64,000 bases of DNA. Source: an uncultured Pseudomonadota bacterium (lineage in GTDB: Bacteria > Pseudomonadota > Gammaproteobacteria > Burkholderiales > SG8-39). Position 1 is the first letter of the stretch; every line of letters begins with the position of its first letter. The notes beneath the pieces are model-generated. The model saw nothing but the letters and a program-made list of their open reading frames with translations. It did not search any database and was not told the origin of the DNA. The stretch lies in assembly GCA_903829815.1 (NCBI GenBank), contig CAIKRR010000045.1, forward strand, positions 135,226 to 199,225. Reading direction: 5' to 3'. A program made the position numbers and the translations under genes. Shown piece after piece: positions 1 through 6,982 of this stretch.

Positions 1-537
1 ACCAACGGCTTCAATGATCCGGCGCTCTTCGGTGGCGGCAACATCGATGCGGCGGTCAAGCGCACCGTGGGCCTGCTGGCGGCGTTTCGTGAACGGCATC
101 TGCCGGTGGTCTTCACGCGAGTCGTGTACGCGGCTGATGGCTCGGATGCCAGCCTGTTCACGCGCAAGGCCCCGGGTCTGCGGATGCTCACCGAAGATCA
201 TCCGGCCGGGGCCATCGTGCCTGAACTTGCGCCGATTGCTGGCGAGTACATGGTGCGCAAGACCCAGGCATCCGCTTTTTTCGGCACGGGTCTCGCGCCC
301 TGGCTCATCCAGCAGGGTGCCGACACGGTTGTGGTGACTGGCGCCACCACGTCCGGTTGCGTGCGCGCTACGGTTGTCGATGCGCTTGGCTACAACTTCC
401 GGCCGATCGTGGTGCGTGATTGTGTCGGCGATCGTGCCATCGGGCCGCATGAGGCCAACCTTTTCGACATGGCGCAGAAGTACGCCGATGTGCTCGACCG
501 CGACGATGTGATCGCAGCCCTCGGGGCTGCGGTCTGA
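1..537 (+). CDS. Isochorismatase-family amidohydrolase, 5' end cut off (maleamate amidase / N-carbamoylsarcosine amidase-like)
   Basis: The reading frame is open from base 1, so the N-terminus lies outside the window; 178 residues remain. The nucleophile motif TTSGCVRA and the upstream Lys in VRKTQASAFFGT match the Cys and Lys of the isochorismatase-fold catalytic triad. The Asp of the triad would be in the missing part. The segment after the Cys (DALGYNFRPIVVRDCVGDRA, then PHEANLFDM) resembles maleamate amidohydrolase (NicF) and N-carbamoylsarcosine amidase. Those enzymes hydrolyse a small amide to a carboxylate and ammonia in the cytoplasm. It is followed after 28 bases by a maleate-isomerase-family gene. 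That fits release of maleate, or an analogue, from an amide at the end of an N-heterocycle pathway. The family call is firm; the substrate is inferred from neighbours only. Confidence 0.85.
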   Translation, partial: TNGFNDPALFGGGNIDAAVKRTVGLLAAFRERHLPVVFTRVVYAADGSDASLFTRKAPGLRMLTEDHPAGAIVPELAPIAGEYMVRKTQASAFFGTGLAPWLIQQGADTVVVTGATTSGCVRATVVDALGYNFRPIVVRDCVGDRAIGPHEANLFDMAQKYADVLDRDDVIAALGAAV

Positions 538-565
538 TCCCGACTCAACCAGGAGCTTGCCTTCC

Positions 566-1315
566 ATGTCCGATTCGCTCGGTTCACGCCAGAAGTTCGG
601 TGTCATCGCACCATCGACGAATACCTCGGTTCAGCCCGAATACGACTCGATGCGGCCGCACCGGGTCACCAATCACTTCTCGCGCTGCGTCATTCCCGAT
701 ACGCGTGTCACCGATGACAAGAGCTTCATGGTGATGCTCAACAACATCCGGGCAGCGGTCGAGCCTGCCATCGAGTCGGTGATGTCCTGCAGCCCCGATC
801 ACCTCATCATGGGGATGTCGGCTGAAACCTTCTGGGATGGCCTGCAAGGGCAGAAGAAGTTGCAGCGGCGCATCGAGAAGGTGGCAGGTGTCGGCGTCAC
901 CATGGGGTCGGATGCGTGCCGTGCCGCGTTGAAGGTGATGGGCCGCGACATCAAGCGGCTGGGCATCATCACGCCCTACATGCCGGTGGGCGACAAGCAG
1001 GTGTACCGCTTCTTCACCGAATGCGGCTTCGAAGTGGTGAACCTGCTGGGTCTGAAGTGCACCAGCCCGATGCTCATCGCCCACACCAGTCAGAAGACCT
1101 TGCGCGATGCCATCATCAAGGTGAATCGGGGCAAGGTCGATGCGGTCGTGCAGGTCGGCACCAATCTTGCCATGGGCGAGGTGGCTGCGATGGCCGAGTT
1201 CTGGCTCGACAAGCCGGTGCTCGCCATCAATACCGCCACCTATTGGTATGCGCTGCGCCAGAACGGCATCAAGGACAAGGTCTACGGCTGGGGTTCGCTC
1301 CTCGCCGAGCATTGA
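566..1315 (+). CDS. Asp/Glu racemase / maleate cis-trans isomerase family protein lacking both catalytic cysteines
   Basis: This is a 249-residue protein of the Asp/Glu racemase superfamily. The ATG at 566 is chosen because AGGAG lies at 551-555 with a 10-base spacer; an in-frame TTG at 557 sits too close to it. The start (KFGVIAPSTNTSV) and the end (GWGSLLAEH) align well with the second family member in this operon (3414-4163), which has the same length. The family normally uses two cysteines, one per half. Here the first half reads MGMSAETFW where the paralogue has YGCTAGSMV, and the second half reads VQVGTNLAM where the paralogue has VSCTDFATL. Both cysteines are therefore replaced, by Met and Gly. 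Two-base cysteine chemistry is unlikely, and a plain maleate isomerase call would be unsafe. The substrate is unknown, but the position right after the amidase suggests action on the same intermediate. Confidence 0.8.
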   Translation: MSDSLGSRQKFGVIAPSTNTSVQPEYDSMRPHRVTNHFSRCVIPDTRVTDDKSFMVMLNNIRAAVEPAIESVMSCSPDHLIMGMSAETFWDGLQGQKKLQRRIEKVAGVGVTMGSDACRAALKVMGRDIKRLGIITPYMPVGDKQVYRFFTECGFEVVNLLGLKCTSPMLIAHTSQKTLRDAIIKVNRGKVDAVVQVGTNLAMGEVAAMAEFWLDKPVLAINTATYWYALRQNGIKDKVYGWGSLLAEH

Positions 1316-1322
1316 ACCCGCC

Positions 1323-2534
1323 ATGACGCTTCCCGTCTTCATTGCCGGTGGTGGTCCGGTCGGGCTCACGATGGCGCTGGTGCTCGCGCGCGAGGGTATT
1401 GCGGTCGAAGTGTTCGAGCGCGCCAGCGAGATTGCCGAAGATCTGCGTGCTTCCACCTGGCATCCGCCAACGCTCGACATGCTCGACGAGATCGATCCGG
1501 CACTGACGCGTCGGGTCATCGAAAACGGTCTGGTCGCGCGTCACACGCAGTATCACGATCGCCGCGAGGGCCTGATCGCCGAGTTCGATCTCGAGTTGCT
1601 GCGTGGCGAGACCGCGCATCCCTATCGAATCCAGTGCGAGCAGTTCAAGTACACCCGTTTTCTGGTCGAGGCGCTGGCTGCCACCGGTTGCGCCACCGTG
1701 CATCTGGGATGCGCGGTGGCGGGTCTGCGTCAGCGGGGCGATTCGGTCGACGTGGACATCGATTCAGGCGAGGGGCGATCGGTGCGTCAGTGCGCTTTTC
1801 TGGTGGGCGCCGATGGCGTGCGCAGCGCAGTGCGCCAGGCCGCCGGCATCGAATTCGAGGGGTTCACCTTCCCGGAGCGCTTCTACACCATCAGTACCGA
1901 GTTCGACTTTGCCGCGCACTTCGATCGTCTGTCGCTCGTCAATTACGTCTCGGACCCCGAGGAGTGGTGCGTGCTGCTCAAGGTTCCGGGTCTGTGGCGA
2001 GTGCTGTTTCCGACCACGGCCGATGAGCCTGATGAGGTCGTCACGAGCGACGATGCAACCGAGCTGCGTCTCCAGGGGGTGGTGGCTCGCCCGGTACGCT
2101 ACGAGACACGCCATCGAACCATCTATCGAGTGCATCAGCGGGTTGCGCGTTCCTATCACGTCGGTCGGGTGGCGCTTGCAGGAGATGCCGCGCATGTGAA
2201 CAATCCACTGGGTGGCATGGGCATGAACGGTGGCCTGCATGATGGTATCAGCCTTGCGCGCCGACTGATTCGCATCGCACGCGGTGCGGCGCCCGAACCG
2301 TTGCTTGCGCACTACGAGCGCGAACGTCGGCCGATCGCCATCGAGTACATCAACGCCAACACCGGCCGCAACAAGAAGATCATGGAAGAGCGTGATCCGG
2401 CAGTGCGCCGCCGCTCGCAGGACGAAATGCGTCAGGTGGCTGACGATCCGGTGCGGGCCCGCGACTACCTGATGCGCACGTCAATGATCACGGCTCTGCG
2501 CGCTGCGGCAGTCGTGGCCGGAGAGGAGGCTTGA
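1323..2534 (+). CDS. FAD-dependent monooxygenase, class A aromatic hydroxylase type
   Basis: The 403-residue protein starts at an ATG seven bases after the previous stop; the longer in-frame extension overlaps that gene and is ignored. Three flavoprotein hydroxylase hallmarks are in order. GGGPVGLTMALVLAREG near residue 8 is the Rossmann GxGxxG that binds ADP of FAD. GADGVRSAVR near residue 160 is the DG motif. GRVALAGDAAHVNNPLGG near residue 280 is the GD motif that contacts the FAD ribityl chain. RASTWHPPTLDML resembles a stretch common in MhpA/PheA-like hydroxylases. The enzyme should hydroxylate an aromatic or N-heteroaromatic acid with NAD(P)H and O2. It lies between the two racemase-family genes in one operon, so it probably acts upstream of the amide and maleate steps. 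The substrate cannot be read from the sequence. Confidence 0.85.
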   Translation: MTLPVFIAGGGPVGLTMALVLAREGIAVEVFERASEIAEDLRASTWHPPTLDMLDEIDPALTRRVIENGLVARHTQYHDRREGLIAEFDLELLRGETAHPYRIQCEQFKYTRFLVEALAATGCATVHLGCAVAGLRQRGDSVDVDIDSGEGRSVRQCAFLVGADGVRSAVRQAAGIEFEGFTFPERFYTISTEFDFAAHFDRLSLVNYVSDPEEWCVLLKVPGLWRVLFPTTADEPDEVVTSDDATELRLQGVVARPVRYETRHRTIYRVHQRVARSYHVGRVALAGDAAHVNNPLGGMGMNGGLHDGISLARRLIRIARGAAPEPLLAHYERERRPIAIEYINANTGRNKKIMEERDPAVRRRSQDEMRQVADDPVRARDYLMRTSMITALRAAAVVAGEEA

Positions 2535-2536
2535 CC

Positions 2537-3424
2537 TTGGTCGACCCGACACTGAAACGCGCACGCCTGGCTGCGCGTGTGCGCGAACCCCGGCTCATCT
2601 CGGCGCCTGGCATCTTCGAGATGATTTCGGCTCGCATCGCCGATCGCATGGACTTCGACTGTCTCTACATGACCGGCTATGGCGTCGTGGCCTCCTACCT
2701 CGGGTTGCCCGATGCGGGCATCGCGACCTACACCGACATGGTCAATCGGGTGGCGCAGTTTGCCCAGGTCACCACCACCCCCTTCATCGCCGACGGTGAT
2801 ACCGGGTATGGGGGCTTGCTCAATGTGGCCCATGCGGTGCGTGGCTATGAAGCCGCCGGGGCCTGTGGCATCCAGATCGAAGACCAGGAGTTTCCGAAGA
2901 AGTGCGGCCACATGCTGGGTCGTCGAGTCATCGCAATGGACGATATGGCGGCCAAGGTCAGAGTCGCCGCCCAGAGCCGGACCGACGCCAATTTTCTCAT
3001 CGTTGCCCGCACGGATGCGCGTACAACCCATGGCCTGGATGATGCCCTGCGTCGTGCCGAAGCGTATCTGCGGGCGGGTGCCGATGTGCTCTTTGTCGAA
3101 TCGCCCGAATCAGTCGAGGAGATGCGACGGATAGGCGAGACCTTCAAGGGGGTTCCGCTGCTCGCCAACATGGTCGAAGGCGGCCGTACCCCGGTGCTGA
3201 GCGCTGCAGAGCTCGAGGCTATCGGCTATCGCATCGCGATCTTCCCGGCCACCGGTTTCCTCGCTACGGCGGCAGCGCTTGAATCGGTCTACGCGGGCAT
3301 CAGGACCCATGGGTCGAGCATGGGTGGTGCGACCTCGCTCTATCCGTTTGCGAAGATGAGCCAGTTGATGGGCTTTGACGAGGTGGCAGCCTTCGATGCG
3401 CGCCATCGTGCCGATGGGAGCTGA
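2537..3424 (+). CDS. Isocitrate lyase / PEP mutase superfamily lyase (methylisocitrate- or dimethylmalate-lyase-like)
   Basis: The protein has 295 residues from a TTG at 2537. GGAGG at 2525-2529 gives a 7-base spacer to it; the TTG at 2531 is too close. The family motifs are DGDTGYGG near residue 85, the Mg2+-binding loop, and KKCGH near residue 120, which carries the catalytic Cys of isocitrate, 2-methylisocitrate and 2,3-dimethylmalate lyases. Keeping KKCGH argues for C-C lyase activity rather than PEP mutase or oxaloacetate decarboxylase activity. Members of this branch split 2-alkylmalates or isocitrates into pyruvate or glyoxylate plus a second acid. The pairing with maleate-isomerase-family genes recalls the dimethylmaleate / dimethylmalate steps of nicotinate fermentation, but here a flavin monooxygenase is present, so the route is presumably aerobic. 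Confidence 0.8.
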   Translation: MVDPTLKRARLAARVREPRLISAPGIFEMISARIADRMDFDCLYMTGYGVVASYLGLPDAGIATYTDMVNRVAQFAQVTTTPFIADGDTGYGGLLNVAHAVRGYEAAGACGIQIEDQEFPKKCGHMLGRRVIAMDDMAAKVRVAAQSRTDANFLIVARTDARTTHGLDDALRRAEAYLRAGADVLFVESPESVEEMRRIGETFKGVPLLANMVEGGRTPVLSAAELEAIGYRIAIFPATGFLATAAALESVYAGIRTHGSSMGGATSLYPFAKMSQLMGFDEVAAFDARHRADGS

Positions 3425-4163
3425 GCACCCGTACCGCACTTACGGGCGGCGCGCGCGGCTTGGTCTGATCGTGCCACCCACCAATACGGTCAATGAATCC
3501 GAGTGGGCACGGATGCTGCCTGCCGGTGTCACCCTCCATGTGACGCGCATGCCATTGCATGCCGATACGACTTCCGAACCAGGACGTGCTGCCTTGCATG
3601 CCGATATCCGTCTTGCCGCAGGGCTGCTCGCCCAGGCCGGGCCGGATGTCATCGCCTATGGGTGTACTGCAGGGTCGATGGTGTCGCCCATCGAGGCTCT
3701 CACCGACTTCATCCGGCGCGAGACCGGTGTGGCGGCGGTGGCGACGGCACCGGCGCTGGTGCTGGCGGCACGAGCCTTGGGCGTGAGTCGCGTGGCACTT
3801 GCCACGCCCTACGATGATCGCCTCAATGCCCACGAGGTGCATTTCCTTGCCGACGAGGGTATCGGCGTGGTGTCGGTGCGCGGTCTGGGTATTGGCGCAG
3901 GCGGTGCCCATGAGTACGTACAGATTGCCCGGATACCGCCCGAACAGGTGCTGGCCCATTGCCGGGCAGCCGATCGTCCTGATGCACAGGCCCTGATGGT
4001 GAGTTGCACCGATTTCGCCACGCTCGATCTGCTGCCCCGACTCGAGCAGGCACTGGGCAAGCCCGTCATCTCGAGCAATCTGGCGACGTTCTGGGCGGCT
4101 CTCCGCACCGCCGGTCTCGAGGATCGGATCGCTGGTATGGGCAGTCTGCTCGAGCGCGTCTGA
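3414..4163 (+). CDS. Maleate cis-trans isomerase / Asp-Glu racemase family protein with both cysteines
   Basis: This 249-residue protein is a paralogue of the gene at 566. Unlike that gene, it keeps Cys in both halves: YGCTAGSMV near residue 80 and VSCTDFATL near residue 195. These are the two positions used by maleate isomerase (NicE) and by Asp/Glu racemases for covalent or proton-transfer catalysis. The N-terminus LGLIVPPTNTVNESEW and the C-terminus GMGSLLERV are typical of the family. The start is uncertain: ATG 3414 overlaps the lyase gene by 11 bases and gives the same length as the paralogue, while ATG 3396 would add six residues. It is the last gene of the operon. A role in converting a maleate-type cis acid to the fumarate-type isomer is plausible but unproven. 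Confidence 0.8.
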   Translation: MGAEHPYRTYGRRARLGLIVPPTNTVNESEWARMLPAGVTLHVTRMPLHADTTSEPGRAALHADIRLAAGLLAQAGPDVIAYGCTAGSMVSPIEALTDFIRRETGVAAVATAPALVLAARALGVSRVALATPYDDRLNAHEVHFLADEGIGVVSVRGLGIGAGGAHEYVQIARIPPEQVLAHCRAADRPDAQALMVSCTDFATLDLLPRLEQALGKPVISSNLATFWAALRTAGLEDRIAGMGSLLERV

Positions 4164-4335
4164 CAGTTCGGCGACGACGTTTGATCTGGGCTGACTCAGC
4201 GATGAGCAACTCAGGGCGTGTCCATTGCTTTCTGTTCTAGAATGTGTGACAAAGTCCACAGTTTTGTACAGATGGGCGCGTGCGCCTTGATTGGCACGGG
4301 CATCGCTGGAGCGAGACACCTTCAGGGAGCGGTTG

Positions 4336-4815
4336 ATGGCATCGAAACATCTTGTCGTCCGTTTGGCTGTCGAGTCCGACGCTGCGGTCATTGCGACGAT
4401 GTCGCGCGACCTGATCGAGCAGGGGCTGGTCTGGTCCTGGACCCCGCAGCGGGTCGCTCGTCATATTCGCAATCGCGACACGCTGACCGTGATTGCAAGC
4501 GATGGCGATGAGGTCATCGGCTTTGCCATCCTCTATGTCGGCGAGGAACATGCACACCTGAACCTGTTTGCGGTGCGACCATCGCAGCAGCGTGCAGGGG
4601 TCGGACGCAGGCTGCTTGAGTGGGTCAAGGCGTCCTGCCTTACCGCTGGCATTGCGGTCATCTATTGCGAGATGCGCACGACCAATGCGCCCGCTCGTGG
4701 GTTCTACAAGCGCCTTGGCTTCACCGAAACCGGTATCGTGCCGCGCTACTACGGCGGCGTCGAGTCGGCCGTGTGCGTGGCACTGCGCCTTCGCGTCGAG
4801 GTGCCCGCAGCCTAG
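4336..4815 (+). CDS. GNAT family N-acetyltransferase
   Basis: The protein has 159 residues from the ATG at 4336, with AGGGAG at 4324-4329 six bases upstream. The acetyl-CoA pyrophosphate-binding motif A is clear: FAVRPSQQRAGVGRRLLEW near residues 78-96, with Q/R-x-x-G-x-G. The later pattern NAPARGFYKRLGFTETG is the usual GNAT motif B region. The protein would transfer an acetyl group to an amine of a small molecule or protein; nothing in the context fixes the acceptor. It is preceded by a 172-base gap and ends convergently with the adenosyltransferase gene, the two coding regions sharing four bases at the 3' ends. Confidence 0.85.
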   Translation: MASKHLVVRLAVESDAAVIATMSRDLIEQGLVWSWTPQRVARHIRNRDTLTVIASDGDEVIGFAILYVGEEHAHLNLFAVRPSQQRAGVGRRLLEWVKASCLTAGIAVIYCEMRTTNAPARGFYKRLGFTETGIVPRYYGGVESAVCVALRLRVEVPAA

Positions 4816-5399
4816 CGCGGCGGTGGTTCGACGGCGGCGGCTGCAGCCTGTGCGACCGCACCCGGATTCCACAGCACGTCGTTGAAGCCCAGCGCCTGAT
4901 TGACGGCTCGTGCCAGAATGAACAAGTAGTCCGAGAGTCGGTTCAGGTAGACGCCGACCGTGGGTGAAAGCGCCTCATCACGCACCAGGCCGATGACCGA
5001 GCGCTCGGCGCGCCGGCAGATGGTGCGTGCCATGTGCGTCAGTGCGGCGGCGCGCGAGCCGCCAGGCAGAATGAAATCCTTCAGCGGTGGCAGATGGTTG
5101 TTGAGCGCTGCGGCATGGGCCTCCAGGCGCAGCACGGCCGCTTCGCGCAGTGCCAGATGCCCCGGAATGGCCAGTTCACCACCGACGTCGAAGAGCTCAT
5201 GCTGTGTGGCAAGCAGGCTCTGTGCCATCTCGGGTGGCAGCGTCTCGCACAGCAGCAGGCCGATCATCGAGTTGAGTTCGTCCACCTCGCCCATGGCTGT
5301 GATGCGGGGCGAATCCTTGCTGACCCGGGAGCCGTCGGCGAGACCTGTGGTGCCGGCGTCGCCGGTTCGGGTCGTGATCGTGGACAGTCGATGTCCCAT
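4812..5399 (-). CDS. Cob(I)alamin adenosyltransferase, PduO type
   Basis: This 195-residue protein matches the ATP:cob(I)alamin adenosyltransferase family. The N-terminal ATP loop TRTGDAGTTGLADGSRVSKD and the C-terminal signature LNRLSDYLFILAR, with an RRAER stretch in between, are diagnostic. It transfers the 5'-deoxyadenosyl group of ATP to cob(I)alamin to make adenosylcobalamin. The start at 5399 has AGAGG six bases upstream on the minus strand; the open frame runs further up to 5735, but that part lacks family similarity. AdoCbl made here could feed the B12-binding regulator at 26363-27289. I saw no obvious cobalamin riboswitch in the 172 bases upstream. The C-terminus is Ala/Pro-rich (AQAAAAAVEPPPR). 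Confidence 0.93.
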   Translation of the reverse strand: MGHRLSTITTRTGDAGTTGLADGSRVSKDSPRITAMGEVDELNSMIGLLLCETLPPEMAQSLLATQHELFDVGGELAIPGHLALREAAVLRLEAHAAALNNHLPPLKDFILPGGSRAAALTHMARTICRRAERSVIGLVRDEALSPTVGVYLNRLSDYLFILARAVNQALGFNDVLWNPGAVAQAAAAAVEPPPR

Positions 5400-5571
5400 C
5401 GGAAACCTCTTGCATGAACGGCGCCGACTATAACAGCGAGGGTTGATCGCTCTCCTGCGCCTGTCCAGCGCTGGGCAGGCTTTCGCGTATCGCGCCCAGC
5501 GAGTAGCATGCCGGACAAGGATGACAGCGCGGGCGCTGTCGGCGTGTTTCTGACCCAAGGAGGGTTTGCGC

Positions 5572-5985
5572 GTGATGACACCTGCGGATGATTCACCGCC
5601 CGGTGCAGGTTTGGCAGTCGCGGGTACGCAGGCTGTGACGACTGCCGGCGCCGATACAGCCCGTGCCCCTCGTGGTCCGCATGATGTCGGCGGACTGCCT
5701 GCCGGCCCGGTCAGCCTTGAAGAGCATGCCATCACCGAGTGGGAGACCCGCTGCTGGGCGATTGCGACGCTGCTGCGCGATCCGGCGCGCGGCGCGCGGG
5801 CCGGGCGCCCCGGTCAGGCCCTGACCGGTCTGGATGAGTCGCGCCGCCATGGCGAAGAACTGGGCGATCGCTACCGCGTCCTGTCCTACGGCGAGCGTGC
5901 TGTCCATGCGCTTGCCCGGATGCTGGTGCGGCGCGGCGTTCTGGACGAAGCCGAGATCACCCGGACACTGGATGCCATCCGATGA
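5572..5985 (+). CDS. Nitrile hydratase / thiocyanate hydrolase beta-type N-terminal subunit (split beta subunit)
   Basis: This is a 137-residue protein. A strong AAGGAGGG at 5557-5564 fits GTG 5572 (8-base spacer) or ATG 5575. The first 50 residues are low complexity. The rest resembles the helical N-terminal domain of nitrile hydratase beta: a WETRCWAIATLLRD helix, then YRVLSYGERAVHALARMLV followed by RRGVLDEAEI, which matches the family pattern Y..L.YYE.W...LE.LL.E.GVLT.EE. The SH3-like C-terminal half found in ordinary beta subunits is absent and is encoded by the next gene, which overlaps by four bases (ATGA). This arrangement is known from thiocyanate hydrolase (ScnB/ScnA/ScnC) and three-subunit nitrile hydratases. 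Co-type activator proteins are also homologous to this domain, so a dual assembly role cannot be excluded. Confidence 0.75.
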   Translation: MMTPADDSPPGAGLAVAGTQAVTTAGADTARAPRGPHDVGGLPAGPVSLEEHAITEWETRCWAIATLLRDPARGARAGRPGQALTGLDESRRHGEELGDRYRVLSYGERAVHALARMLVRRGVLDEAEITRTLDAIR

Positions 5986-6320
5986 ACGACGCCATCGAGC
6001 CCCTGTTTGCTGTCGGTGATCGAGTGACGGTGCTTGCCCAATGGCCGCACGGACACATCCGTACGCCGATCTACTGTCGAGGTCATTCGGGCGTCATCGA
6101 ACGCCTGTGTGGCCACTTCCCGAATCCGGAAGAACTGGCCTTCGGCCTGCCCGGGCTGCCGTTGCGGCCCCTGTATCGGGTGAGGTTTCGCAGCCGTGAT
6201 CTGTGGCCCGACTATGCTGAAGGTGGCGATGACGTGGTCGAAATCGAGATCTATCAGCACTGGCTCGAGCCGGCCGGTCAAGCAGCCCTGCTGCGCAATC
6301 CAGAGGACATGCACGCATGA
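5982..6320 (+). CDS. Nitrile hydratase / thiocyanate hydrolase SH3-like subunit (C-terminal half of beta)
   Basis: The protein has 112 residues and a start codon that overlaps the previous stop as ATGA, which implies translational coupling. It carries only the SH3-like barrel that forms the C-terminal half of nitrile hydratase beta: FAVGDRVTVLAQWPHGHIRT, then YCRGHSGVIERLCG, FPNPEELAFG, and PLYRVRFRSRDLWPDY followed by VEIEIYQHWLEPA. It corresponds to ScnA of thiocyanate hydrolase and to the small subunit of three-subunit nitrile hydratases. It should pack against the metal-binding subunit encoded next, with its Arg-rich strand RVRFRSRDLW near the active site. The length is close to the family norm for the separate subunit. 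Confidence 0.82.
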   Translation: MNDAIEPLFAVGDRVTVLAQWPHGHIRTPIYCRGHSGVIERLCGHFPNPEELAFGLPGLPLRPLYRVRFRSRDLWPDYAEGGDDVVEIEIYQHWLEPAGQAALLRNPEDMHA

Positions 6321-6928
6321 ACCATCCGGTCGCAGATGCGGCGGCAACCGAAAACGGCTACTACCGTCGGCTGCAGGCTGCCGTCGAGGAACTGCTCATT
6401 CTCAAGGGTATCGTCGGGCGTGACGAGATCGATCGTGAAGTGGCGGCGATGGAGGAGCGCAGTTATCGTCGAGGCGCGGCCGTGGTGGCGCACGCCTGGG
6501 TCGACCCGGCCTACCGCGAACGTCTGCTCGCCGATGGCGCTGCCGCGGTGCGTGAACTTGGGATCGAGATCGGTGCGCTCCACCTCATCGTGGTCGAGAA
6601 TACCCCTGCGATACATAACGTGATCGTGTGCACCTTGTGTTCCTGTTACCCGCGCGCACTGCTGGGCATGCCGCCCGACTGGTACAAGAACATCGAGTAC
6701 CGCAGCCGGGTCGTGCGTGAACCGCGGGCGGTGCTGCGTGAGTTCGGGCTGACGCTTCCCGAGCCTGTATCGGTGCGCGTGCATGACTCGACAGCCGACA
6801 TGCGTTATCTGGTCCTGCCGATGCGGCCGGCGGGCACCGAGGGCTGGTCGGAGGCGCAGTTGCTCGACATCGTGTCCCGCGATGCGCTGGTGGGCGTGGC
6901 CTTGCCGCGCGGCCCCGAGGGGTCCTGA
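6317..6928 (+). CDS. Nitrile hydratase alpha / thiocyanate hydrolase gamma subunit, cobalt-type metal site
   Basis: This is the catalytic subunit, 203 residues, again coupled to the previous gene by ATGA. The metal claw is C105-T-L-C108-S109-C110. Thr in the second position is the cobalt-type signature (Fe-type has Ser). In the family, the second and third Cys are oxidised to sulfinic and sulfenic acids. The motif continues YPRALLGMPPDWYK, so the third residue after C110 is Arg113, where many nitrile hydratases have Trp. I recall an Arg at this place in thiocyanate hydrolase, which would favour an anionic substrate, but this needs checking. RVVREPRAVLREFG and VLPMRPAGTEG are conserved family blocks. 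No dedicated cobalt chaperone gene follows; glcD starts 54 bases later. Confidence 0.88.
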   Translation: MNHPVADAAATENGYYRRLQAAVEELLILKGIVGRDEIDREVAAMEERSYRRGAAVVAHAWVDPAYRERLLADGAAAVRELGIEIGALHLIVVENTPAIHNVIVCTLCSCYPRALLGMPPDWYKNIEYRSRVVREPRAVLREFGLTLPEPVSVRVHDSTADMRYLVLPMRPAGTEGWSEAQLLDIVSRDALVGVALPRGPEGS

Positions 6929-6982
6929 TGCCGTCCACCCGGTATTGCCCCTCATCGTGCTGATCGCAGCCCCTGCTCGGCC

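Noticed and set aside
5400-5571. Cobalamin riboswitch upstream of the adenosyltransferase gene
   Set aside because: The region is the right place, but I could not find the B12-box core or a matching fold.
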